20,054 nt of DNA from Haplomitrium mnioides (GCA_049999725.1 JBNGIS010020725.1:1-20054), one strand, 5' to 3'; positions 9,537-18,663 are shown, numbered from the stretch's first letter. Made by a program: numbers and translations. The notes: generated by a model not told the origin, from the sequence alone.

Positions 9537-10560
9537 AGAAGAGGAAACTCTTCTGAGCACTTTGGTAAATTCTTCTTTGTCATTGAATATAGGTGAGATG
9601 TATGGGGCCACAAAAGACCGACAAAGATTCTTTGGTGCAGTAGGTACTATTGATTTAGATTATTTCATCCAAGAGTTTGACACATGGTGTGATGTGCCAA
9701 CACTCTAGAATGCCATTCTCTTAATATCTTTCATGGCATGGAAGGGTTTATTGCACTTAGAAGAGTTGCCAATGGATGACTATCATGAATTCCAATAGGC
9801 CTATTTGACTAAGATTGAGGAATAGAGACAATATTGGTTGCCTAATTATGTCTCCATCATCTTTGGTGGAAGAACGAGTACCCATTACACTGCAACCCAT
9901 ACTACATCTTCTAGTAGCTCTTATTATAGTATTGGTGCTTCAGAGGCAAGAGGTGTCTTTAGTACATCCTTTCCAGTTAGTGCAACAAAGAGTGGAGGCA
10001 TTCCAGTGTTTAACCTTGTGGTAGGGTTTTTTGAGTTGTTGAAATAGAACTACGAGGGGGTGAGGATTGACAAGCTAAAGAGTCTTAAAGAGTTCCAATG
10101 CAAGACTTGAGAAAGTTTGAGGGAAGTATACACAAGGATGAGAAGGCTCATTAATATCACGAAGGGAGTGACAGAGGCCCACATCGTCCAATTATGGTAT
10201 GCTATTCTTGACAGAGATTGGAGGAGGAGAGTGAGGGATGCCACCCTTCTCAAGGATTCTGATCCCACTTTAGCCATTGTTTTCACATTGTCAAAGTGTA
10301 TTGAGCTCAACCTTGTAAGTGAGAGAGTAGTTACTATTGGTTTACAAAATGAAAGGCTGAAATTCATATCTCCATCCACACCCACATCATAGTTTGCACA
10401 ACGAAATAATCAAATGGTTGGAGAGTAGTCACATGGACAATCCGGTGGACAGAAAGCATTGCCTTCCTATGCGGGCCAACAATCAGGTTGTTGGACTTGT
10501 GGTAGAGATCAACTACAAAAGCAGTTTCAAGAAGCAAAAAAACCAAGAGCATCATGTTCA
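9499..10560 (+). pseudogene. Ty3/gypsy gag (capsid)
   Basis: One frame holds from 9499 to about 10550. It begins with a charged segment, then RQRFFGAVGTIDLDYFIQEF, DTWCDVPTL and MAWKGLLHLEELPMDDYHEF. Next is a Ser/Thr-rich linker, then the Retrotrans_gag part: FFELLK, SLKEFQCKT, ESLREVYTRMRRL and DRDWRRRVRDATL. Stops at 9706, 9796, 9823, 10045, 10390 and 10426 are all TAG; one at 10108 is TGA. Several stand where the context suggests Gln. At about 10485 CWTCGRDQLQKQF resembles a zinc knuckle with His changed to Gln and the last Cys to Phe. Gag would form the particle shell; this copy cannot be translated whole. Confidence 0.75.
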
Positions 10561-11770
10561 AGAGAAGCAAGTGCAACCAACCAGTGACAAGGTGCTACTT
10601 TGGAGTTATGGGTCGCAACAAACATAGATGTTTTTCTCTTCATTTGGAATTGCAACGAGGAGGAGCTTGCATAGGTGAGCAAGGTAGAAGAAGTAGAGGT
10701 GGTCATGGTCGAGAAGCATCACTAGTTGAAAGAGTTGGAGTAGGTGCTCCAGCTGCTGTTGTGGATCCAAAGGATTATAGGATCACACAGTTGGAGCAAC
10801 AATTAGCTGCAATGGGTACAACATAGGCAAGACCTAATTTTGGAGTTGAAGCCTATATATCTTATGGACTTGATGGAGGTTTGGCTGGAATGGGATTTAT
10901 GTGTGGGACAGCCCATGTTGATGCATCTACAACTATAATAAGAGTGGCAAGAAAGGCTCTTGAGTCGATGGAAGTAACAGTAGAGTCGAATCTTCAGAGG
11001 GGGGATGCTCACCAATAAGCAAGGCTTCTGTAGTTGTTTCAATTCACAAATTTGGTGAGAACCACTTCTATACATCCAACTCATGCTTCCAAAAATATGG
11101 AAACATCAACCAAAGTGGAGGAGAATGCATCTTTAGCTATGAATATAGCTAGGTTAGTAGAACAGAAGCCATTTTTCTCTATTATGGATGTGTTGACTAG
11201 AGAGGTCACACGAATTGAAGTGTTTAAGTTGGTAGCCACATTATATGGAGAGATTTAAGGTGCTACTCTCAGTATAAAAGTGAAACCTATGAGTGGAGAA
11301 ACTAACGCAAATGCCTCTACATCTATAGATGAGACATACCATGCTGCTACAACCACGCTGATGGAGTTATCAACCCAACCTGCATTTGTGAGGAGCAAAT
11401 TCAAGCTTAGTATGGTGTTTCTAAGCAATTAGAGTGGTATTTGTTTACTAGTTGGACATTCAAATGCAATATACAAGCCAACAAGAGAGTTATTGGATAC
11501 TGGTATTTAGTCGCTGATGTTAGGCAAGTCAGCAATACAAGAATTGGGATTAAGGCAAGGAGATGGAGATTCGCTCTTTCCCAATCCAAACTTCACTAGA
11601 AGAACCTTCACCCATACAACACATTACAAGTTGAGAGATTGAACTTATAGTACAAGTTGATCATCCCACAGATAGTTCATGGATGAGCACTTTGGCTATA
11701 CTCGCAAAGGTTGAGTTCTATGACGTCTTGGTGAAGTATACAATGTTGTATCCGATGGGGTGAATTTACT
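10554..11770 (+). pseudogene. Gypsy zinc knuckle and aspartic protease
   Basis: A single frame runs from 10554 to about 11640, interrupted only by TAG (10824, 11031, 11430, 11508) and TAA (11016, 11256). It starts with a decayed knuckle (CYFGVMGRNKHRC, lacking the second Cys), a Gly/Arg-rich patch RRSRGGHGRE, and a coiled-coil-like DYRITQLEQQLAAM. The protease core follows: KPTRELLDTGI with active-site Asp-Thr-Gly (LLDTG at 11490-11504), then SLMLGKSAIQELGL. After a one-base shift near 11638, VEFYDVLVKYTMLYPMG matches the family's flap and C-terminal strand region (YDvLvG..lLYPmG). The product would cleave the polyprotein. Confidence 0.8.
10574..10712 (+). repeat. Duplicated zinc-knuckle segment, copy 2
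   Basis: Matches 9398-9536 at an offset of 1176 bases (a multiple of three), about 93 percent identical by eye. This copy is in the expected place, between gag and protease. Both copies share the same knuckle defects (a missing second Cys position and Arg in place of His), so either the damage preceded the duplication or the subfamily already had this form. Confidence 0.85.
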
Positions 11771-12181
11771 ATTGATTTTTTTGACAAACTTGTGTCTTAT
11801 CAACCTAGACGGCACTCTAGAGAGGCACCATTAAGCCAATTTTTTGTTAGATTCAGTGGACCAATTGGAAGTATATTGTCATAGCCCATTGCTTTGACAC
11901 CATTTTGTTGTGTGACCACCAATGTATTTGATTTGTTGGAAGGGAATGCATATGCAGCCAACATTCCTTCTATTGATGAGGTATCTCTAGTGTATAAAAA
12001 GCCCGAATCACTGCCAGATAGGGTGATTTGTGCTAGTAGAAGCAAGGAGAGGTTGTGGCAATTACAAGCATCCAGACTGATTGAAGTTGTTTCACATGAT
12101 GCATTTGCATCATATCCTACATTGGATGGTTTTATCACACCTGTAAATCTTGCCCTACTAAACACTATGCTGATTTCATAG
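11771..12181 (+). pseudogene. Protease-to-methyltransferase linker region
   Basis: After another one-base shift near 11768, a frame runs to the TAG at 12179 with a single earlier stop (TAG at about 11882). It begins IDFFDKLVSYQPRRHSREAP, which continues the protease-side conserved region, and then has CCVTTNVFDLLEGNAYA, IPSIDEVSLVYKKPE and SRSKERLWQLQASRLIEVV. I do not recognise a separate domain. The near-openness suggests that it is part of the polyprotein and links the protease to the methyltransferase-like domain. Confidence 0.55.
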
Positions 12182-12194
12182 CACTATCCCACCG

Positions 12195-13120
12195 ATGGTG
12201 TTTTTTTTGTTGGAATTGTTTAGTCAAGTCAATGAAAAGCTGGTTGTTTTGTTACAAGTAGGCATTTAGTTTATCAATATTTGTATTTGGAAAAAGAAAG
12301 ATCGTCTAGAGAATCTCATTGCAACATATGGCGATGATAGTTGAGCAATATCTACAATTGCTTTTAGATAGTGCATGCAAGGTTATCTGTATGTATTGTC
12401 GATTGGTATTTTATTGTTGGAGGTGGACCACTTGGCTGGAGTTGGGCCAATTGATTTATTAATTCCTAGATGGCCATATCAAGGCTAATTGAAGGTTGGT
12501 TTGGGCCAAGGGTTGCAAGACCTTTGCTCATAGTTGTTTTGGAAAATATTATGAATCCTACGTCATTCCCAACTCTATCAAGTAGCACCTCTTGAGTATA
12601 TCTTGGAGAATGTGCCAATTTTAGGAGATAATTGCTAGCACATTGTCAATAGTGTTTATCAGGTATGCTCATGAATTGGATATGCAATATTGTTGAATGT
12701 AGCAAGATCATGAGCACACCGCCTACAATTGTGGTGAACCAACTTGCTACCTATTGAGGTGTTGAAGTAAGCTTTTGATTGAATTCTAAGGTCACCAGAT
12801 GTCATTGTAAATGAAAATTTAGATCTTGGATGCCATGCTCAAAGAGTCACTTATAATGACCGCCCACCATTGGCGTTAGTCAACGTAGTGGGTCAACATT
12901 GTGGAGCAGTGCCCAACACATTGGTAAATCTCCCTACTTATGCATTTTAAGCAAGAAGCCTTTGTCTTATTTGGTATGCAACCTTGCAGAAATTGGTGCA
13001 GTGTGGTTTTCCACTTATACTACTACAATTGCATCTATTGCTGAAATTGAGCAATGCCATATGTTATGACAAGCCATGGATTTGAGTTGTCTTACTTGGA
13101 TTGTGAGCCTTAGAGTAGCT
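12195..13120 (+). pseudogene. DNA (cytosine-5) methyltransferase-like domain within gypsy pol
   Basis: One frame holds from 12195 to 12950 with point stops and shows C5-methyltransferase motifs in order. Motif I is FLLELFSQVNEKLVVLL, where the family has E-L-F-x-G-I-G. Motif IV is GPIDLLIPRWPYQG with Tyr for the catalytic Cys of P-C-Q (codon 12477-12479). Next come FWKIL and motif VI, YILENVPILGDN, with intact E-N-V at 12606-12614. A motif VIII-like AHRLQL (12714-12731) and TNLLPIEVLK follow, then DRPPLALVNVVG near 12858. After a shift, TTTIASIAE and QAMDLSCLTWIV (13070-13105) match the C-terminal G-N/Q-A motif X region, its Gly being a TGA here. About 310 codons, close to a minimal catalytic domain. 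A working relative would transfer methyl from S-adenosylmethionine to cytosine in DNA. This copy is dead. Confidence 0.8.
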
Positions 13121-13522
13121 CAACAACAGAGAATGCAATCCTCTATGATGACCGACTTGCTGATAGTCATCATCCATCCTTCTAGGACAATCAAGACCAT
13201 TGTTGGAGGCAAGGCATCAAGCACCATGGAGGCTATCCCAAGGCTGGTCTACAAATCCGACAAGTCATATTTCCAAAGATCATATTTCAGCCTAAGTAAG
13301 TGATATTTCAGCGGATCACAAAAATTTCATATCTGACTTCACCACATCATATTTCAGCCAGTAAGCATGATTTGAAACAAGAAGATCATTTGACTCTTAT
13401 GGAAAAATAGGAGTCACAAAATGGAGTGTAGTTGACAAGAGGTCATATGATAGAGGTATGTAAGTTTTCGCATGGTTATTCAAATTGTTTTGCTTTTAGC
13501 ATGAAGGATCTGGAGATTAAGA
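13121..13522 (+). other. Linker between methyltransferase and reverse transcriptase, with microrepeats
   Basis: An open frame from 13076 runs through to 13303 and gives RVAQQQRMQSSMMTDLL and a polar tail with no known domain. Between 13265 and 13357 the word TCATATTTC or a close variant occurs about five times (13265, 13280, 13300, 13326, 13347), some followed by AGCC. Past 13400 no frame stays open until the reverse transcriptase leader at 13523. FSMKDLEI just before it fits the linker that normally leads into gypsy reverse transcriptase. Confidence 0.45.
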
Positions 13523-14856
13523 GGCCCAAGAATTGAAATTGAGTTGGCAAGTGATGCACCTATTTTTTGATATCTATATCATTAGAGTGTGGTGGAGAGA
13601 AGTTTGATACAAACCATGACATAAGGTTTGTTGGAGGTTGGATTGGTGGAGGTGTTATATGAGGAATATGCATTTGTTATGGTAATGCTAGTAAAGAAGT
13701 ATGTGTATGGGAGCTACACCAACAGGAGGATGTGTGGTGATTATTTTCCTATCAATCAGTAGACTAAATCCAATAAGTATGTCATGCCTACACCAGAGGA
13801 GATATTTGATTTAATTGAGCATGCTAAGATCTTCACCTCATTGGATTTGATGGCATGGCATCATTAGCTACCATTAAGGTAAAGGGACATGCCCAAAACA
13901 ACATTTTGGAGTATTGATGCACACGGCAAGGACCGATTGCATAAGTGATTGTTCTTACCATTTGGGTTGAAGAATGTGCTAGTTAAATTCCAGAGAGTGA
14001 TCGATTGAGTTCTTGCAAGCTTGGACTTTGTCAAGTGCTACATCGATGATATTCTAGTATATTCAACAAATGAAGAAGAGAACTAGAGGCATCTACAAGT
14101 GGTGTCTAGCAAGCTCAAGTACTACGAATTGAAGCTTCCAGTGCATCCAAGTAAGTGAAAATTATTTCAAGACCAGATTGAGTATCCAGAGTACACTATC
14201 TATCTAGGAGGGCTCGACGTGCAGCAAACCAAGGTGAGTGCCATTGCTGAAATTCCACAATTCACTGATATGAGTAAAGTTTGTGCATTTTTTAGATTGG
14301 CTAGTTATTACAGAAGATATGTGAAAGGTTTCAGCTAGACTATGGAACCATTGACCATGCTCACCAAGCTGGATCAAAAATGGATTTGGGATGAAGACAA
14401 AAAATGAGCTTCTAGGAGTTGGTAGATTGACTTCAGTGCTTATTTTGAAAAGACCTCTTGCAAAGTGACCATCTCAGCTTCACACTTATTAGAGTAGAGC
14501 AAGCTCGGAGCAGTGTTGACCTACAAAGATGATAAAAGAGAAGAGTTTGTTGTAGTCTTCATGAGCAAATCAAATAGTTTAGTTGAAGCTAAGTATAGTT
14601 CATAAAAGGCAGAGTGTTTGGGAGTAGTGTGGGTTGTAGCACACTTTTATTGTTTTTTTTTTGTACTTTGTGTACTTTGGTAATAGACCATCAACCCTTC
14701 AAATGGTTAATGGAATCTGATAAACTCACATGCAAGCTTGCCAGGTGGGGATTGTTGTTGCAAAAGTACAACTTCCAAGTGGTTTATAGACTTGGTAACA
14801 CCAACTTAGATGCAGATCCACAAGCCATCATGATGAGATTGAAGTGTATGTCATGA
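13523..14856 (+). pseudogene. Gypsy reverse transcriptase and RNase H
   Basis: One frame runs from 13523 to about 14650. It starts GPRIEIELASDAPIF, then GLLEVGLVEVLYEEYA and RRMCGDYFPIN. RT motif A is SLDLMAWHH (catalytic Asp at 13844-13846), followed by LPFGLKN (13955-13975). Catalytic CYIDDILVYS has its YIDD at 14039-14050. The connection region contains FFRLASYYRRYVKGFS. RNase H follows: EAKYSS, a stop, KAECLGVVWVVAHF with its Glu at 14612, then after a frameshift at the T-tract VIDHQPFKWLMESDKL and YRLGNTNLDAD. The first RNase H Asp (TDxS) is not found. About a dozen stops interrupt the RT/RNase H reading. The enzyme would copy element RNA into DNA; YIDD survives but the chain cannot be made. 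Confidence 0.9.
14653..14662 (+). repeat. T10 tract at RNase H frameshift
   Basis: Ten T in a row sit exactly where the RNase H reading moves from the frame of YIDD to the frame of VIDHQPF. Slippage in the tract is the simplest cause of the shift. Confidence 0.75.
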
Positions 14857-15803
14857 AGAGTTCAATAATAAGATGGTCCTAGGTTGTCATGCATCTACCT
14901 TTCTTTCTTGGATGTCGGTTTGGAGTTAGTTGGTGGTTGCCACTGTTGATAGAGTTCATGTTGAGACTTCAACATAATATAAAGTTGAGGATTGTAGCTT
15001 GGATTAGAATATTCAATAACCGCTACTATGAACCAGGAGGCTACTCAAAATAAGATTTTTTATTTTTATTTTTTTGCAAAACGACGACGTTTTCAAACTC
15101 AAAGAACAAAGAAAACAAGGGTATTTTTCCCCAAAAAAACTACATGAGATTTTTTTGGTTTATCTTTGGTGGTTTTAACAAGCACGATAGATTGAGAAGC
15201 AATTTTATTACGCAAAATTGAATGATATTCTTATTTTTGTAAAAATATTAGAAATCTTGAAATCAATGAAAAGTATAAAAATTGTGGTTTGTTTTCACAA
15301 AAAAAACTTGCATTTTGGATTGAATACAATTTGAAACCCAAAAATTGAAACAAATGTCAAAATGAAGTCATTTTGAAATAAATTTGGTTGCACAAACTTC
15401 ATACGTGCATAGACATTGTGCTACTAAAAATTATTTTTTGAAAAAATAAATAGAAAACTTCAGGAAAAACTCAAGCAAACCAGAATTCAAGGGAATCAGT
15501 TTGGAGTCTCAAGGCACAAAAGCTACAAAAGCCAAACCTTATGTGGAGTTAAGAGCTTTATTTTGAAGTTTAAGCAAAAAAGAGGAATTTTGAATTTCCA
15601 TTCTACTTCAAAATCCATGCACACAAAGGGTAAAGTAGTCATGTTTTACAAAGATTTAGCAATTTAAAATCTTCTAAAATTTTGAGATTTGTGTTCACAA
15701 AGAAGCCATAGCTCAAAATCAAAAAGGCTAGTAGGTTTAGAAATTTGCTTTAGAGTATAAACATGCAGAGAGCTCTAAGTTTCAGATCACAATCCCTACA
15801 AAC
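14857..15803. other. AT-rich stretch after the gypsy element, no integrase
   Basis: Up to about 14990 a frame with few stops (FNNKMVLGCHASTFLSWMS) may be the last of the pol reading. After that no coding is visible. A T-rich run lies at 15056-15075. None of the gypsy integrase signatures (HHCC zinc region, D-D-E core) is seen on the plus strand. Beyond about 15600, words such as CCATGCACACAAAGGGTAAAG look like decayed outlying units of the 37-bp array that follows. Confidence 0.45.
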
Positions 15804-16268
15804 AAAGGGTTTCGAGTTCCACATCAAAGTTTTTGAGTGGTTTAGGTTTTAAGTTTGACATGGTAGTCTTTGTATATATAAGGTTCACGACTTTGTATCA
15901 GAGTTTGTGCATCCATAAGGCTCTGAATTCTGCACCAAAGTCTATACGCGCATATGAATTTGAGTTCTATATCTAAGCACTCACTGACAAAGACTTTGCC
16001 CAACCAAGGGTTTGAGTTCCACACCAGAGTCTATGCGAGCATGAGGTTTCAAATTGTGCATCAAAGTCTATACACGCAAAGGGTTCTGAGCTCTAGATCA
16101 GAGTCTAGGAGCGCCTAAGGTTCTGAGTTCCGCAACAAACTCTAGGCACGCTTAGGATTCCATTTTTTGAATCAAAGTCTTACACTAAAAGGGGTTCCAA
16201 GCTCTACATTAGAGTCAAAGTGCACAAGAGGTTTCAAGTTTTACATCAAATTCCATGCTAGCAAGGGA
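15804..16268. repeat. Minisatellite, about 37-bp period, about 12 units
   Basis: Degenerate units start at about 15805, 15880, 15917, 15954, 16006, 16043, 16079, 16117, 16154, 16189, 16228 and 16263. Steps are 35-39 bases, except one double step and one step with a 15-base insertion. A typical unit reads AAGGGTTCTGAGTTCCACA, then TCAAAGTCTATACRCGCA. Units differ at many positions, so the array is old. It lies about 100 bases beyond the end of the DUF7869 pseudogene. Confidence 0.85.
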
Positions 16269-16369
16269 ATATATAGTTGAATTGGGTAGACAATTCAAAA
16301 GATCGTGATATGTGTTAAATCAAATACATTGATATGTAACCTGGAATTGTGGTTTTTTTTTTGTTGATG

Positions 16370-17040
16370 CTATTTGTTTTGGAAAGTATTGTTTAGAAAA
16401 CACGTACTTGTTAGGTTTAGAGATTCTTCCTCATCAAATAACAAAAATTTGAGGACTTTGGCAATCCAAAACGATCCGTCTTTTGGATTGAGCGATGCAA
16501 CAACACAAATAAACACTTTTGCTTTCGTATCATGTAGGTTGCTAAATTTGTGCACGCATCTTTCTTGATGTGAAACAATCTCTTTTTGCAGCCTAGATGC
16601 TCCATTATAGACTTCTCAATGTGTAGAAAGCATACGTTCTACTAGAAAAAACTTCCTCTAACTGGTGATCATCAAACAGAAGAGATAGATGAACATTTTG
16701 AGAATCATTACTAGTGTTTGTAAATTGTCAAGGTGGAAAGGTGAATTCTACTTTGAGTTATCGTCTTTTTTGTCAATGATGTAGGCTATAATCTCTTGTT
16801 GGGCAAGGAAAAAGTCATTCAAACATTGAACATCAAAATTTGTAAGAAACTTGTAGCAATTCTTACTTATGTTGTCTATAATTGCAAAGACTACTTTTTC
16901 TATATCAACATCTCTTTCTTCTTTTCGAGATCATTTGAATTCAAAATATGCCTTCAAAGAAATCAATATTGAGTTTAAAATTTCTATCCGCTTTAGATAG
17001 ACACTTGAGTTGATAAATACCATCTAGAGGCCACAAAAAT
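16370..17040 (-). pseudogene. DUF7869 gene, C-terminal region
   Basis: After a shift at the A-run near 17050 the minus strand reads LWPLDGIYQLKCLSKADRNF and KLNIDFFEGIF. After another shift comes a long open part, DVDIEKVVFAIIDNISKNCY and FFLAQQEIIAYIIDKKDD, ending at a TAG near 16753. Further down, 16370-16555 gives KVFICVVASLNPKDGSFWIA then KVLKFLLFDEEE. The text resembles the C-terminal segment of family members that speaks of fitness for a small Trp-containing beta domain (..fWigKV.ei..), which I cannot name with certainty. Boundaries and the true stop are uncertain. Confidence 0.5.
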
Positions 17041-17790
17041 TCATCTGTTAAAATTTTTTTTGCTCCAAATTTTTGCATTTGAATCACTCAACTTGAACTT
17101 GAATTGTTGATTGAAGGTAATATCATATATCCTTAGAACCAAGGAGAGATGTTGTTTCAAAAACAATTTGAAATCCCAAGTCTCCATCAAAAGAGTTACT
17201 TGTGATTTAGGATTATAAGACAAATGTAGCACCTTGCTAAGACTCGTTATTGTGAAAGCTTTGACATGTTTCAAATGTTTTGAGAATCTGCTAAACATTT
17301 GACTGATTTGATTGTGAATATTGTTGATCATGAGAAATCCTACCTTGATTTTTTGGAAAATATTCTTGGCAATAAAAAACTAAGATATCCAAATAAGATG
17401 GAATTCTTATTCTCTTGTGTTGTATTGTCTAATTGAAGATACAAAAAGGGAGGTAATGACCCTTCAAAGTCGCACAATATTCTATTGGCCACTGCAACCG
17501 TCAAACTAGAGTTGCTTCTCAAGTTTCCGTAGGTTAAGAAGACCTTCAAGGAAATAGTATGATTGAATATTAATGTACTAACAACATGCAAACCTACTGA
17601 ACAATCTTTGTCGACGTTTTTTGTGGTGAAGGTCAATGTGGAGTTGTTGTTTTCTTTTGATCCATTCCATCAATCACAATGCCCAAGTACTTTTGACCAT
17701 CAGCATAACATTTTCTTTGATGGTTTGCAAGTTTTGTTCTTTCTTTCATTTGTTTGTCACAATGACGAAACAATTGGTGATTATATTTGA
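17041..17790 (-). pseudogene. DUF7869 core domain (predicted exon 2)
   Basis: This is the best-preserved part. The frame from 17790 reads KQMKERTKLANHQRKCYADG then GIVIDGMDQKKTT. A one-base shift near 17636 leads to LHVVSTLIFNHTISLKVFLT, DFEGSLPPFLYLQLDN, ENKNSILFGYLSFLL. A second shift in an A-run near 17350 leads to VGFLMINNIHNQISQMFSRF, NPKSQVTLLMETWDFKLFL and IWSKK. Family members carry Asp in IDGMDQ, in LQLDN and in a GHTHxxIDQMFS block. In the last block this copy reads NIHNQISQMFS, with Asn and Ser at positions where acidic residues are common. If the domain has an RNase H-like fold, as the spaced acids suggest, this copy would be inactive even without the shifts. Confidence 0.75.
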
Positions 17791-18663
17791 CTGTATTATC
17801 CAAAAGCACCAAAAATACATAAATAATTATGTGAAAGATGGTTTGATATTGCAAATTTAAAATGATAACTTCCAGTGCAAAGAATATTCAAAACAACATC
17901 AATTATAGACGTTTTGAGTGCAAAGAGTCAAAACTAAAAACAATGATTCAAAGTCATTTTGACTCTTTAAACGCAAGAGATTCAGAATAACTATAACAAA
18001 AACTAGGCGACCTTAGGGCAACAAACACTACTTACATGTCTTTGACTCAATAGGTACAAGAGATTGAACAAGAGAAAAACAAAACCTTTGCGCATATGGA
18101 GTCATAAACTCAAACTACAATTCTTACGCTAGCTTTGACTCTATGCGTGTATAGGATTCAAAGAAACAATAACAAAACCTATTTGTGTACATGATAAAAA
18201 AAAAATAGCATCAATTTCTTGTCTTGTTTTGACGGTAGTTGTGACTGGAATTAAAAGAAACTAGAACAAAACCTATGCGCACATAAAGCAACAAACAACA
18301 TAAACAATTCTTGATCTCATTTATTTCAAGTTGGGCCTTGGATTAAAAGCAGTAATAGCAAAACCTTGTGCATGTCTAATGTCACAACAAACAACCAAAA
18401 CAATTTTTACATTGTCTTTGACTCTCCACTTGCTTTGTATTCCAACTTAAAGTAACAAATCCTATGCAAGCGTAGAGTCTTACCTAACAGCTGCAATTCT
18501 TATGATTTTTCTGACTCCAGCCTTGTTTAAGAAACAAATCAACAATAAAAAAATTTGTGTACTCTTAGAGTAACAAAAATTAACATCTCCAAAGTCAACC
18601 CTTGATTATGGTGAGAAGAGCATAACAATAACCATTGGTTTGAAAGGGAAAACAATTTGTTAC
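17791..18663 (-). other. Predicted 873-bp intron
   Basis: Family proteins have only a short linker between LREKS.. and ..QMKER. Here about 900 bases intervene. On the minus strand a GT donor (AAAA/GTAACA, first base at 18663) and an AG acceptor (AATACAG, last base at 17791) give joined reading with one base of a codon left on exon 1 and two on exon 2, so the frame is kept (phase 1). Joined text reads FDK then I then KYNHQLFRHCDK, as the family expects. Nearly all of the intron is a minisatellite. Insertion of a repeat into an exon is the alternative. Confidence 0.6.
17958..18598. repeat. Minisatellite, about 93-bp period, about 7 units
   Basis: Units anchored on TTTGACTC or variants begin at about 17958, 18041, 18134, 18228, 18320, 18418 and 18510; steps are 83-98 bases. 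Each unit has an inner AAAACCTATGCGCACATA-like block (for example near 18090, 18175, 18270 and 18360), so it may consist of two related halves of about 46 bases. A partial earlier unit may start near 17914. The array is confined to the predicted intron. Confidence 0.8.

Larger units (their letters stand above)
9396..14860 (+). mobile_element. Decayed Ty3/gypsy retrotransposon carrying a C5-methyltransferase domain
   Basis: Plus-strand reading frames give, in order, gag, zinc knuckles, aspartic protease, a cytosine-5 DNA methyltransferase-like domain, reverse transcriptase and RNase H. Protease before reverse transcriptase and RNase H fits Ty3/gypsy. No integrase or 3-prime LTR is visible after 14860, so the copy is truncated. 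Long stretches keep one frame (9499-10550, 10554-11640, 12195-12950, 13523-14650) and are broken mostly by point stops, which indicates an old but recognisable copy. The 5-prime edge given is where coding-like sequence begins; the true LTR would be further left. Confidence 0.85.

Noticed and set aside
10050-10385. 111-codon minus-strand frame
   Set aside because: It is the antisense shadow of the gypsy gag capsid region.
11800-12165. 121-codon minus-strand frame
   Set aside because: Antisense of the protease-methyltransferase linker; the plus-strand frame continues conserved pol text.
9499-14860. TAG read as glutamine (a variant genetic code)
   Set aside because: TAA and TGA stops and true frameshifts also occur, catalytic residues are lost, and decay of methylated CAG explains the TAG excess.
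15804-16268. CRISPR-like regular repeats
   Set aside because: Units are contiguous and diverged, with no constant repeat separated by unique spacers, in a eukaryotic setting.
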